12,983 bases of DNA from an uncultured Anaerosacchariphilus sp. (GTDB lineage: Bacteria > Bacillota > Clostridia > Lachnospirales > Lachnospiraceae), in NCBI GenBank assembly GCA_934373375.1, contig CAKROP010000031.1:1-12983 (forward strand), written 5' to 3'. Shown piece after piece: positions 12,935-12,983 of the stretch. The notes under the pieces were generated by a model. That model saw only the letters and a list, made by a program, of their open reading frames with translations. It ran no database searches and was not told where the DNA came from. Within the stretch, counting starts at the first letter, position 1. Each line of letters begins with the position of its first letter. A program made the position numbers and the translations under genes.

Positions 12935-12983
12935 ATGGAATTTGTAATGAACGAGTTGGGTGTAATAGGAGACCATTTCGGCC
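12935..12983 (+). CDS. N-terminal fragment of an unidentified protein
   Basis: ATG 12935 follows a GGGGAG ribosome site (12923-12928) and opens a frame that runs off the window: MEFVMNELGVIGDHFG. Sixteen residues are too few to assign a family. The gene has its own candidate promoter and lies after the ptsH terminator, so it is a separate unit. Confidence 0.6.
   Translation, partial: MEFVMNELGVIGDHFG

Overview
The window looks like chromosomal DNA of a low-to-mid GC Firmicute, most likely a gut Lachnospiraceae-type Clostridia. This is inferred from sigma-A-type promoters with 17-base spacers, strong AGGAGG ribosome sites, U-tailed terminators, a gapA-pgk-tpiA cluster, ptsI/ptsH, an ECF biotin S component and many small lipoproteins. 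No rRNA, tRNA, transposase, phage gene or CRISPR array was seen. No genome comparison was possible, so the family-level assignment is tentative.

Layout. 1-95 (-) is the start of a PHP-family histidinol-phosphatase-like gene. 262-3725 (+) is a glycolytic cluster: gapA with its own promoter, a long structured leader and a strong terminator, then pgk and tpiA, then a second terminator. 3711-4292 (+) holds a small OB-like lipoprotein gene whose promoter overlaps the tpiA terminator and is followed at the predicted transcript start by three copies of a 10-base repeat. 4478-6361 (+) is a membrane diguanylate cyclase. It converges, with a 2-base gap, on a (-) strand redox operon (8226 to 6364) encoding a NapH-like polyferredoxin membrane protein and a thioredoxin-fold (TlpA-like) lipoprotein.

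Divergent from that operon, at 8349-8558 (+), lies a 69-residue remnant of a two-component system: a response-regulator receiver with an internal deletion, joined to what may be the tail of the partner histidine kinase. It still has a near-consensus promoter and a terminator. 8598-9464 (-) is a family-14-like glycosyltransferase gene. 9696-9875 (+) is a 59-residue charged protein of unknown function with its own extended -10 promoter. 9939-10535 (+) is bioY, preceded by a dyad that fits a BirA operator and overlaps the -35 box. 10779-12740 (+) is ptsI followed by ptsH, in the reverse of the usual order; the HPr has Arg at position 46 instead of the regulatory Ser. A partial unknown gene begins at 12935.

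How the genes fit together. Enzyme I and HPr energise sugar uptake, and gapA-pgk-tpiA carry the carbon through the middle of glycolysis. The NapH-like/TlpA-like pair probably moves electrons across the membrane to an exported thiol-disulfide protein. Its former two-component regulator appears to have been lost. The items most worth checking are the Ser46-less HPr, the collapsed two-component locus beside the redox operon, the repeat array at the lipoprotein promoter, the BirA-like operator and the unknown 59-residue protein.
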